Source: Petrolisthes cinctipes
Lineage: Eukaryota > Arthropoda > Malacostraca > Decapoda > Porcellanidae
DNA length: 64,000 bases
Direction: 5' to 3'
Assembly: GCA_033782935.1 (NCBI GenBank)
Contig: JAWQEG010000283.1
Span: 1,798,001 to 1,862,000, forward strand
The notes beneath the pieces were generated by a model that saw nothing but the letters and a program-made list of their open reading frames with translations, made no database searches and was not told where the DNA came from. Made by a program: the position numbers and the translations under genes. Shown in pieces: positions 36,795 to 47,835 of this stretch. Within the stretch, counting starts at the first letter, position 1. Every line of letters begins with the position of its first letter.

Positions 36795-37828
36795 AAATTC
36801 AGTCCCAAAAAACCCGAAAATTCGATATTTAGGGGTCCCAGAAGGTATCTGTACATGCCTACTCCGTGTTAGAGTATTTTCAAAATACAGGCCAAAAACA
36901 TACTGAAAATCGATCTTTTAGGTAAACAAAAGTCGATATGTGCATGCATCTTCTGTACCCGTTTATATCTCAAATTCTGGCCCTAAACACCCGAAAATTC
37001 GATATTTAGGGGTCCCAGAAGCGATCTGTACATGCCTACTTCGTGTTAGAGTATTTTCAAAATACATCCTCAAAACATACTGAAAATCGATCTTTTAGGT
37101 GCACAAAAGTCGATATGTGCATTCATCTTCAGTACCCGTTTATATCTCAAATTCAGGCTCAAAACACCCGAAAATTCAATATTTAGGGGTCCCAGAAGCG
37201 ATCTGTACATGCCTACTCCGTGTTAGAGTATTTTCAAAATTCAGGCCCAAAACATGCTGAAAATCGATATTTTTGGTGCCCAAAGTCAATATGTGCATGT
37301 ATCTTCTGTACCCGTTTATATCTCAAATTCAGGCTCAAAACACCCGAAAATTCAATATTTTGGGGTCCCAGAAGCAATCTGTACATGCCTACTCAGTGCT
37401 AGAATATAGTTTCAAAATATAGGCTAAAAACATGCTAAAAATCGATCTTTTAGGGGCCAAAAAGTCGATATCTCAAATTCAGTCCCAAAACACCCGAAAA
37501 TTCGATATTTAGGGGTCCCAGAAGCGATCTGTACATGCCTACTCCGTGTTAGAGTATTTTCAAAATACATGCTCAAAACATACTGAAAATCGATCTTTTA
37601 GGTGCACAAAAGTCGATATGTGCATGCATCTTCAGTACCCGTTTATATCTCAAATTCAGGCTCAAAACACCCAAAAAATTCAATATTTTGGGGTCCCAGA
37701 AGCAATCTGTACATGCCTACTCAGTGTTAGAGTATTTTCAAAATACAGGCCCAAAACATGCTGAAAATCGATATTTTAGATGCCCAAAGTCAATATGTGC
37801 ATGTATCTTCTGTACCCGTTTATATCTC
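36795..37828 (+). repeat. Module b, copy 1 of 7
   Basis: Monomer starts: A36795 B/A hybrid 36972 (177 bp) B37149 C37325 (150 bp) A37475 B37652 (177 bp). Marks: ttttaggtaaacaaaag in the first A; tacttcgtg, acatcctcaaaac and gtgcattcatc in the hybrid; gaatatagtttc in C (2 bp longer than normal, breaking the central inverted repeat); ttaggggcc later in that C; and cacccaaaaaattc in the last B (1 bp longer). The ttaggtaaac A recurs at 36795, 41466, 45319, 49964, 54462, 57991 and 63315. Confidence 0.88.
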
Positions 37829-38478
37829 AAATTCAGGCTCAAAACACCCGAAAATTCAATATTTTGGGGTCCCAGAAGCAATCTGTACATGCCTACTCAG
37901 TGCTAGAATATTTTCAAAATATAGGCCAAAAACATGCTAAAAATCGATCTTTTAGGTGCCAAAAAGTCGATATCTCAAATTCAGTCCCAAAACACCCGAA
38001 AATTCGATATTTAGGGGTCCCAGAAGCGATCTGTACATGCCTACTCCGTGTTAGAGTATTTTCAAAATACATGCTCAAAACATACTGAAAGTCGATCTTT
38101 TAGGTGCACAAAAGTCGATATGTGCATGCATCATCAATACCCGTTTATATCTCAAATTCAGGCTCAAAACACCCGAAAATTCAATATTTTGGGGTCCCAG
38201 AAGCAATCTGTACATGCCTACACAGTGCTAGAATATTTTTAAAATATAGGCTAAAAACATGCTAAAAATCGATCTTTTAGGTGCCAAAAAGTCGATATCT
38301 CAAATTCAGTCCCAAAACACCCAAAAATTCGATATTTAGGGGTCCCAGAAGCGATCTGTACATGCCTACTCCGTGTTAGAGTATTTTCAAAATACATGCT
38401 CAAAACATACTGAAAATCGATCTTTTAGATGCACAAAAGTCGATATGTGCATGCATCTTCAGTACCCGTTTATATCTC

Positions 38479-38522
38479 AAATTCAGGCTCAAAACACCCG
38501 AAAATTCAATATTTTATATCTC
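38479..38522 (+). repeat. 44 bp remnant monomer
   Basis: Only the head (through caatatttt) and the tail (atatctc) of a B-like monomer are left. About 132 bp are missing, and the two ends meet in a run of t shared by both flanks (tatttt and gttta), consistent with short-homology deletion. The same remnant stands at 47003-47046, 51147-51190 and 59499-59542. The deletion therefore happened once, and the carrier module was then copied. Confidence 0.9.
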
Positions 38523-38810
38523 AAATTCAGGCTCAAAACACCCGAAAATTCAATATTTTGGGGTCCCAGAAGCAATCTGTACATGCCTACTCAATGCTAG
38601 AATATTTTCAAAATATAGGCTAAAAACATCCTAAAAATCGATCTTTTAGGTGCCAAAAAATTCAATATTTTGGGGTCCCAGAAGCAATCTGTACATGCCT
38701 ACTCAGTGTTAGAGTATTTTCAAAATACAGGCCCAAAACATGCTGAAAATCGATATTTTAGATGCCCAAAGTCAATATGTGCATGTATCTTCTGTACCCG
38801 TTTATATCTC
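38523..38810 (+). repeat. Fused C-B unit with 36 bp junction deletion
   Basis: A C monomer runs to ggtgccaaaaa and then continues directly as attcaatattttgggg of the following B, so the C tail and B head (36 bp) are missing. Both sides of the joint carry a run of a. The combined length is 288 bp in place of 324 bp. Identical fusions follow the 44 bp remnant at 47047, 51191 and 59543. The remnant and fusion are adjacent and always inherited together. Confidence 0.9.
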
Positions 38811-39311
38811 AAATTCAGGCTCAAAACACCCGAAAATTCAATATTAAGGGGTCCCAGAAGCAATCTGTACATGCCTACTCAGTGCTAGAATATTTTCAAA
38901 ATATAGGCTAAAAACATGCTGAAAATCGATCTTTTAGGTGCCAAAAAGTCGATATCTCAAATTCAGTCCTAAAACTCCCGAAAATTCGATATTTAGGGGT
39001 CCCAGAAGCGATCTGTACATGCCTACTCCGTGTTAGAGTATTTTCAAAATACATGCTCAAAACATACTGAAAATCGATCTTTTAGGTGTACAAAAGTCGA
39101 TATGTGCATGCATCTTCAGTACCCGTTTATATCTCAAATTCAGGCTCAAAACACCCGAAAATTCAATATTTTGGGGTCCCAGAAGCAATCTTTACATGCC
39201 TACTCCGTGTTAGAGTATTTTCAAAATACAGGCCAAAAACATACTGAAAATCGATATTTTTGGTGCCCAAAGTCAATATGTGCATGTATCTTCTGTACCC
39301 GTTTATATCTC

Positions 39312-41465
39312 AAATTCAGGCTCAAAACACCCGAAAATTCAATATTTTGGGGTCCCAGAAGCAATCTGTACATGCCTACTCAGTGCTAGAATATTTTCAA
39401 AATATAGGCTAAAAACATGCTAAAAATCGATCTTTTAGGTGCCAAAAAGTCGATATCTCAAATTCAGTCCCAAAACACCCGAAAATTCGATATTTAGGGG
39501 TCCCAGAAGCGATCTGTACATGCCTACTAAGTGTTAGAGTATTTTCAAAATACATGCTCAAAACATACTGAAAATCGATCTTTTAGGTGCACAAAAGTCG
39601 ATATGTGCATGCATCTTCAGTACCCGTTTATATCTCAAATTCAGGCTCAAAACACCCGAAAATTCAATATTTTGGGGTCCCAGAAGCAATCTGTACATGC
39701 CTACTCAGTGTTAGAGTATTTTCAAAATACAGGCCCAAAACATGCTGAAAATCGATATTTTAGATGCCCAAAGTCAATATGTGCATGTATCTTCTGTACC
39801 CGTTTATATCTCAAATTCAGGCTCAAAACACCCGAAAATTCAATATTTTGGGGTCCCAGAAGCAATCTGTACATGCCTACACAGTGCTAGAATATTTTCA
39901 AAATATAGGCTAAAAACATGCTAAAAATCGACATTTTAGGTGCCAAAAAATCGATATCTCAAATTCAGTCCTAAAACACCCGAAAATTCGATATTTAGAG
40001 GTCCCAGAAGGTATCTGTACATGCCTACTCCGTGTTAGAGTATTTTCAAAATACAGGCCAAAAACATACTGAAAATCGATCTTTTAGGTGCTCAAAAGTC
40101 GATATGTGCATGCATCTTCTGTACCCGTTTATATCTCAAATTCTGGCCCTAAACACCCGAAAATTCGATATTTATGGGTCTCAGAAGCGATCTGTACATA
40201 CCTACTCCGTGTTAGAGTATTTTCAAAATTCAGGCCCAAAACATGCTGAAAATCGATATTTTTGGTGCCCAAAGTCAATATGTGCATGTATCTTCTGTAC
40301 CCGTTTATATCTCAAATTCAGGCTCAAAACACCCGAAAATTCAATATTTTGGGGTCCCAGAAGCAATCTGTACATGCCTAGTCAGTGCTAGAATATTTTC
40401 AAAATATAGGCTAAAAACATGCTAAAAATCGATCTTTTAGGTGCCAAAAAGTCGATATCTCAAATTCAGTCCCAAAACACCCGAAAATTCGATATTTAGG
40501 GGTCCCAGAAGCGATCTGTACATGCCTACTCCGTGTTAGACTATTTTCAAATTACATGCTCAAAACATACTGAAAATCGATCTTTTAGGTGCACAAAAGT
40601 CGATATGTGCATGCATCTTCAGTACCCGTTTATATCTCAAATTCAGGCTCAAAACACCCGAAAATTCAATATTTTGGGGTCCCAGAAGCAATCTGTACAT
40701 GCCTACTCAGTGTTAGAGTATTTTCAAAATACAGGCCCAAAACATGCTGAAAATCGATATTTTAGATGCCAAAAGTCAATATGTGCATGTATCTTCTGTA
40801 CCCGTTTATATCTCAAATTCAGGCTCAAAACACCCGAAAATTCAATATTTTGGGGTCCCAGAAGCAATCTGTACATGCCAACACAGTGCTAGAATATTTT
40901 CAAAATATAGGCTAAAAACATGCTAAAAATCGACATTTTAGGTGCCAAAAAATCGATATCTCAAATTCATTCCCAAAACACCCGAAAATTCGATATTTAG
41001 AGGTCCCAGAAGGTATCTGTACATGCCTACTCCGTGTTAGATTATTTTCAAGATACAGGCCAAAAACATACTGAAAATCGATCTTTTAGGTGCCCAAAAG
41101 TCGATATGTGCATGCATCTTCTGTACCCGTTTATATCTCAAATTCAGTCCCAAAACACCCGAAAATTCGATATTTAGAGGTCCCAGAAGGTATCTGTACA
41201 TGCCTACTCCGTGTTAGAGTATTTTTTAAAATTCAGGCACAAAACATGCTGAAAATTTGATATTTTAGATGCCCAAAGTCATTATGTGCATGTATCTTCT
41301 GTACCCGTTTATATCTCAAATTCAGGCTCAAAACACCCGAAAATTCAATATTTTGGGGTCCCAGAAGCAATCTGGACATGCCTACACAGTGCTAGAATAT
41401 TTTCAAAATATAGGCTAAAAACATTCTAAAAATCGACATTTTAGGTGCCAAAAAATCGATATCTC
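39312..41465 (+). repeat. Module d, copy 1 of 4
   Basis: Monomer starts: C39312 A39460 B39637 C39813 A39961 B40138 C40314 A40462 B40639 C40815 A40963, A/B hybrid 41140 (178 bp), C41318. Marks: actaagtg in A39460; tttatgggtctcagaagc and gtacatacc in B40138; cctagtcag in C40314; agactattttcaaattac in A40462; gatgccaaaagtc in B40639; gccaacacag in C40815; agattattttcaaga in A40963; aggcacaaaac and gaaaatttgat in the hybrid. The same series appears in the d modules starting at 47836, 51980 and 60332, but is truncated in the one at 47836. Confidence 0.87.
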
Positions 41466-42499
41466 AAATTCAGTCCCAAAAAACCCGAAAATTCGATATT
41501 TAGGGGTCCCAGAAGGTATCTGTACATGCCTACTCCGTGTTAGAGTATTTTCAAAATACAGGCCAAAAACATACTGAAAATCGATCTTTTAGGTAAACAA
41601 AAGTCGATATGTGCATGCATCTTCTGTACCCGTTTATATCTCAAATTCTGGCCCTAAACACCCGAAAATTCGATATTTAGGGGTCCCAGAAGCGATCTGT
41701 ACATGCCTACTTCGTGTTAGAGTATTTTCAAAATACATCCTCAAAACATACTGAAAATCGATCTTTTAGGTGCACAAAAGTCGATATGTGCATTCATCTT
41801 CAGTACCCGTTTATATCTCAAATTCAGGCTCAAAACACCCGAAAATTCAATATTTAGGGGTCCCAGAAGCGATCTGTACATGCCTACTCAGTGTTAGAGT
41901 ATTTTCAAAATTCAGGCCCAAAACATGCTGAAAATCGATATTTTTGGTGCCCAAAGTCAATATGTGCATGTATCTTCTGTACCCGTTTATATCTCAAATT
42001 CAGGCTCAAAACACCCGAAAATTCAATATTTTGGGGTCCCAGAAGCAATCTGTACATGCCTACTCAGTGCTAGAATATAGTTTCAAAATATAGGCTAAAA
42101 ACATGCTAAAAATCGATCTTTTAGGGGCCAAAAAGTCGATATCTCAAATTCAGTCCCAAAACACCCGAAAATTCGATATTTAGGGGTCCCAGAAGCGATC
42201 TGTACATGCCTACTCCGTGTTAGAGTATTTTCAAAATACATGCTCAAAACATACTGAAAATCGATCTTTTAGGTGCACAAAAGTCGATATGTGCATGCAT
42301 CTTCAGTACCCGTTTATATCTCAAATTCAGGCTCAAAACACCCAAAAAATTCAATATTTTGGGGTCCCAGAAGCAATCTGTACATGCCTACTCAGTGTTA
42401 GAGTATTTTCAAAATACAGGCCCAAAACAAGCTGAAAATCGATATTTTAGATGCCCAAAGTCAATATGTGCATGTATCTTCTGTACCCGTTTATATCTC
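41466..42499 (+). repeat. Module b, copy 2
   Basis: Monomer starts: A41466, B/A hybrid 41643, B41820, C41996 (150 bp), A42146, B42323 (177 bp). All module b marks are present. B41820 has actcagtg where copies 1, 3 and 4 have actccgtg; the copy at 54816 shares actcagtg, which supports a direct 12,996 bp relation between these two. The last B has aaacaagctg, a private change. Confidence 0.87.
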
Positions 42500-43176
42500 A
42501 AATTCAGGCTCAAAACACCCGAAAATTCAATATTTTGGGGTCCCAGAAGCAATCTGTACATGCCTACACAGTGCAATAATATTTTCAAAATATAGGCTAA
42601 AAACATGCTAAAAATCGATATTATAGGTGCCAAAAAATCGATATCTCAAATTCAGTCCCATAACACCCGAAAATTCGATATTTAGAGGTCCCAGAAGGTA
42701 TCTGTACATGCCTACTCCGTGTTAGAGTATTTTCAAAATACAGGCCAAAAACATACTGAAAATCGATCTTTTAGGTGCCCAAAAGTCGATATGTGCATGC
42801 ATCTTCTGTACCCGTTTATATCTCAAATTCTGGCCTTAAACACCCGAAAATTCGATATTTTTGGGTCCCAGAAGCGATCTGTACATGCCTACTCCGTGTT
42901 AGAGTATTTTCAAAATTCAGGCCCAAAACATGCTGAAAATCGATATTTTTGGTGCCCAAAGTCAATATGTGCATGTATCTTCTGTACCCGTTTATATCTC
43001 AAATTCAGGCTCAAAACACCCGAAAATTCAATATTTTGGGGTCCCAGAAGCAATCTGTACATACCTACTCAGTGTTAGAGTATTTTCAAAATACAGGCCC
43101 AAAACATGTTGAAAATCGATATTTTTGGTGCCCAAAGTCAATATGTGCATGTATCTTCTGTACCCGTTTATATCTC
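42500..43176 (+). repeat. Module e, copy 1 of 2
   Basis: Monomer starts: C42500 A42648 B42825 B43001. Marks: cacagtgcaataat in C, cgatattataggtgcc and cccataac across the C/A boundary, ctggccttaaac at the B head, and then a second B (catgttg, ttttggtgcc). Two B monomers in a row show another crossover. The same four monomers stand at 55496-56172, 12,996 bp away. Module e is missing before the first module a, where B34476 is joined directly to C34653. Confidence 0.86.
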
Positions 43177-45318
43177 AAATTCAGGCTAAAAACACCCGAA
43201 AATTCAATATTTTGGGGTCCCAGAAGCAATCTGTACATGCCTACTCAGTGCTAGAATATTTTCAAAATATAGGCTAAAAACATGCTAAAAATCGATACTT
43301 TAGGTGCCAAAAAGTCGATATCTCAAATTCAGTTCCAAAACACCCGAAAATTCGATATGTAGGGGTCCCAGAAGCGATCTGTACATGCCTACTCCGTGTT
43401 AGAGTATTTTCAAAATACATGCTCAAAACATACTGAAAATCGATCTTTTAGGTGCACAAAATTCGATATGTGCATGCATCTTCAGTACCCGTTTATATCT
43501 CAAATTCAGTCTCAAAACACCCGAAAATTCAATATTTTGGGGTCCCAGAAGCAATCTGTACATGCCTACTCAGTGTTAGAGTATTTTCAAAATACACGCC
43601 CAAAACATGCTTAAAATCGATATTTTAGATGCCCAAAGTCAATATGTGCATCTATCTTCTGTACCCGTTTATATCTCAAATTCAGGCTCAAAACACCCGA
43701 AAATTCAATATTTTGGGGTCCCAGATGCAATCTGTACATGCCTACACAGTGCTAGAATATTTTCAAAATATAGGCTAAAAACATGCTAAAAATCGATATT
43801 ATAGGTGCCAAAAAATCGATATCTCAAATTCAGTCCCATAACACCCGAAAATTCGATATTTAGAGGTCCCAGAAGGTATCTGTACATGCCTACTCCGTGT
43901 TAGAGTATTTTCAAAATACAGGCCAAAAACATACTGAAAATCGATCTTTTAGGTGCCCAAAAGTCGATATGTGCATGCATCTTCTGTACCCGTTTATATC
44001 TCAAATTCTGGCCCTAAACACCCGAAAATTCGATATTTTGGGGTCCCAGAAGCGATCTGTACATGCCTACTCCGTGTTAGAGTATTTTCAAAATTCAGGC
44101 CCAAAACATGCTGAAAATCGATATTTTTGGTGCCCAAAGTCAATATGTGCATGTATCTTCTGTACCCGTTTATATCTCAAATTCAGGCTCAAAACACCCG
44201 AAAATTCAATATTTTGGGGTCCCAGAAGCAATCTGTACAGTGCTAGAATATTTTCAAAATATAGGCTAAAAACATGCTAAAAATCGATCTTTTAGGTGCC
44301 AAAAAGTCGATATCTCAAATTCAGTCCCAAAACACCCGAAAATTCGATATTTAGGGGTCCCAGAAGCGATCTGTACATGCCTACTCCGTGTTAGAGTATT
44401 TTCAAAATACATGCTCAAAACATACTAAAAATCGATCTTTTAGGTCCACAAAAGTCGATATGTGCATGCATCTTCTGTACCCGTTTATATCTCAAATTCT
44501 GGCCCTAAACACCCAAAAATTCGATATTTTGGGGTCCCAGAAGCGATCTGTACATGCCTACTCCGTGTTAGAGTATTTTCAAAATTCAGGCCCAAAACAT
44601 GCTGAAAATCGATATTTTTGGTGCCCAAAGTCAATATGTGTATGTATCTTCTGTACCCGTTTATATCGCAAATTCAGGCTCAAAACACCCGAAAAATCAA
44701 TATTTTGGGGTCCCTGAAGCAATCTGTACATGCCTACTCAGTGCTAGAATATTTTCAAAATATAGGCTAAAAACATGCTAAAAATCGATCTTTTAGGTGC
44801 CAAAAAGTCGATATCTCAAATTCAGTCCCAAAACACCCGAAAATTCGATATTTAGGGTTCCCAGAAGCGATCTGTACATGCCTACTCCGTGTTAGAGTAT
44901 TTTCAAAATACATGCTCAAAACATACTGAAAATCGATCTTTTAGGTGCACAAAAGTCGATATGTGCATGCATCTTCAGTACCCGTTTATATCTCAAATTC
45001 AGGCTCAAAACACCCGAAAATTCAATATTTTGGGGTCCCAGAAGCAATCTGTACATGCCTACTCAGTGTTAGAGTATTTTCAAAATACAGGCCAAAAACA
45101 TTCTGAAAATCGATATTTTAGATGCCCAAAGTCAATATGTGCATGTATCTTCTGTACCCGTTTATATCTCAAATTCAGGCTCAAAACACCCGAAAATTCA
45201 ATATTTTGGGGTCCCAGAAGCAATCTGGACATGCCTACACAGTGCTAGAATATTTTCAAAATATAGGCTAAAAACATGCTAAAAATCGACATTTTAGGTG
45301 CCAAAAAATCGATATCTC
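43177..45318 (+). repeat. Module a, copy 2
   Basis: Monomer starts: C43177 A43325 B43502 C43678 A43826 B44003 C'44179 A44317 B44494 C44670 A44818 B44995 C45171. It matches module a copy 1 over its full 2,142 bp at offset 8,524. Private differences include tacacgccc in B43502, ggtccacaaaag in A44317 and aggccaaaaacattctg in B44995 (copy 1 has aggcccaaaacattctg). Confidence 0.87.
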
Positions 45319-46352
45319 AAATTCAGTCCCAAAAAACCCGAAAATTCGATATTTAGGGGTCCCAGAAGGTATCTGTACATGCCTACTCCGTGTTAGAGTA
45401 TTTTCAAAATACAGGACAAAAACATACTGAAAATCGATCTTTTAGGTAAACAAAAGTCGATATGTGCATGCATCTTCTGTACCCGTTTATATCTCAAATT
45501 CTGGCCCTAAACACCCGAAAATTCGATATTTAGGGGTCCCAGAAGCGATCTGTACATGCCTACTTCGTGTTAGAGTATTTTCAAAATACATCCTCAAAAC
45601 ATACTGAAAATCGATCTTTTAGGTGCACAAAAGTCGATATGTGCATTCATCTTCAGTACCCGTTTATATCTCAAATTCAGGCTCAAAACACCCGAAAATT
45701 CAATATTTAGGGGTCCCAGAAGCGATCTGTACATGCCTACTCCGTGTTAGAGTATTTTCAAAATTCAGGCCCAAAACATGCTGAAAATCGATATTTTTGG
45801 TGCCCAAAGTCAATATGTGCATGTATCTTCTGTACCCGTTTATATCTCAAATTCAGGCTCAAAACACCCGAAAATTCAATATTTTGGGGTCCCAGAAGCA
45901 ATCTGTACATGCCTACTCAGTGCTAGAATATAGTTTCAAAATATAGGCTAAAAACATGCTAAAAATCGATCTTTTAGGGGCCAAAAAGTCGATATCTCAA
46001 ATTCAGTCCCAAAACACCCGAAAATTCGATATTTAGGGGTCCCAGAAGCGATCTGTACATGCCTACTCCGTGTTAGAGTATTTTCAAAATACATGCTCAA
46101 AACATACTGAAAATCGATCTTTTAGGTGCACAAAAGTCGATATGTGCATGCATCTTCAGTACCCGTTTATATCTCAAATTCAGGCTCAAAACACCCAAAA
46201 AATTCAATATTTTGGGGTCCCAGAAGCAATCTGTACATTCCTACTCAGTGTTAGAGTATTTTCAAAATACAGGCCCAAAACATGCTGAAAATCGATATTT
46301 TAGATGCCCAAAGTCAATATGTGCATGTATCTTCTGTACCCGTTTATATCTC
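45319..46352 (+). repeat. Module b, copy 3
   Basis: Monomer starts: A45319, B/A hybrid 45496, B45673, C45849 (150 bp), A45999, B46176 (177 bp). All module b marks are present, in the same order as at 36795. Private changes: acaggacaaaaac in the first A and gtacattcctac in the last B. Confidence 0.87.
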
Positions 46353-47835
46353 AAATTCAGGCTCAAAACACCCGAAAATTCAATATTTTGGGGTCCCAGA
46401 AGCAATCTGTACATGCCTACTCAGTGCTAGAATATTTTCAAAATACAGGCCAAAAACATGCTAAAAATCGATCTTTTAGGTGCCAAAAAGTCGATATCTC
46501 AAATTCAGTCCCAAAACACCCGAAAATTCGATATTTAGGGGTCCCAGAAGCGATCTGTACATGCCTACTCCGTGTTAGAGTATTTTCAAAATACATGCTC
46601 AAAACATACTGAAAATCGATCTTTTAGGTGCACAAAAGTCGATATGTGCATGCATCTTCAATACCCGTTTATATCTCAAATTCAGGCTCAAAACACCCGA
46701 AAATTCAATATTTTGGGGTCCCAGAAGCAATCTGTACATGCCTACACAGTGCTAGAATATTTTCAAAATATAGGCTAAAAACATGCTAAAAATCGATCTT
46801 TTAGGTGCCAAAAAGTCGATATCTCAAATTCAGTCCCAAAACACCCAAAAATTCGATATTTAGGGGTCCCAGAAGCGATCTGTACATGCCTACTCCGTGT
46901 TAGAGTATTTTCAAAATACATGCTCAAAACATACTGAAAATCGATCTTTTAGGTGCACAAAAGTCGATATGTGCATGCATCTTCAGTACCCGTTTATATC
47001 TCAAATTCAGGCTCAAAACACCCGAAAATTCAATATTTTATATCTCAAATTCAGGCTCAAAACACCCGAAAATTCAATATTTTGGGGTCCCAGAAGCAAT
47101 CTGTACATGCCTACTCAATGCTAGAATATTTTCAAAATATAGGCTAAAAACATCCTAAAAATCGATCTTTTAGGTGCCAAAAAATTCAATATTTTGGGGT
47201 CCCAGAAGCAATCTGTACATGCCTACTCAGTGTTAGAGTATTTTCAAAATACAGGCCCAAAACATGCTGAAAATCGATATTTTAGATGCCCAAAGTCAAT
47301 ATGTGCATGTATCTTCTGTACCCGTTTATATCTCAAATTCAGGCTCAAAACACCCGAAAATTCAATATTAAGGGGTCCCAGAAGCAATCTGTACATGCCT
47401 ACTCAGTGCTAGAATATTTTCAAAATATAGGCTAAAATCATGCTGAAAATCGATCTTTTAGGTGCCAAAAAGTCGATATCTCAAATTCAGTCCTAAAACT
47501 CCCGAAAATTCGATATTTAGGGGTCCCAGAAGCGATCTGTACATGCCTACTCCGTGTTAGAGTATTTTCAAAATACATGCTCAAAACATACTGAAAATCG
47601 ATCTTTTAGGTGTACAAAAGTCGATATGTGCATGCATCTTCAGTACCCGTTTATATCTCAAATTCAGGCTCAAAACACCCGAAAATTCAATATTTTGGGG
47701 TCCCAGAAGCAATCTGTACATGACTACTCACTGTTAGAGTATTTTTAAAATACAGGCCCAAAACATGTTGAAAATCGATATTTTAGATGCCCAAAGTCAA
47801 TATGTGCATGTATCTTCTGTACCCGTTTATATCTC
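46353..47835 (+). repeat. Module c, copy 2
   Basis: Monomer starts: C46353 A46501 C46678 A46826, 44 bp remnant 47003, fused C-B 47047 (288 bp), C47335 A47483 B47660. The remnant and fusion are present. Marks shared with the copies at 50821 and 58849 but not 37829: B47660 reads gtacatgactactca with gtatttttaaaatac and catgttg. The C tail before A46501 is reached through aaaatacaggcc in C46353, a private change from atataggcc. Confidence 0.87.

Larger units (their letters stand above)
37829..39311 (+). repeat. Module c, copy 1 of 4
   Basis: Monomer starts: C37829 A37977 C38154 A38302, 44 bp remnant 38479, fused C-B 38523 (288 bp), C38811 A38959 B39136. Marks: ctcaatgctag and acatcctaaaaatcg in the fused unit, aatattaaggggtccc in C38811, and gtgtacaaaag in A38959. 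Module c is intact at 37829, 46353 and 58849 and shortened at 50821. In this copy the B at 39136 joins a normal head to a tail with cgatatttttggtgcc. Compared with 51804-52308 this is a 329 bp deletion. Confidence 0.87.
34653..43176 (+). repeat. 8,524 bp super-repeat, copy 1 (modules a-b-c-d-b-e)
   Basis: Monomer-level variants divide the right half into recurring modules. The C monomer with cgatactttaggtgcc that opens module a stands at 34653, 43177 and 56173, so successive copies are 8,524 and 12,996 bp apart. In this copy the order is a 34653, b 36795, c 37829, d 39312, b 41466, e 42500. About 4.5 kb (34.62-39.19 kb) matches 43.14-47.71 kb at a constant 8,524 bp offset. Segments of b, e and a match the third copy at a constant 12,996 bp. 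Confidence 0.87.

Noticed and set aside
37325..37474. Two extra bases in gaatatagtttc as a protein site or small insertion sequence
   Set aside because: It is a 2 bp length change in one C lineage, copied with module b at 41996, 45849, 50494, 54992 and 58345. It breaks the central inverted repeat and has no other feature.
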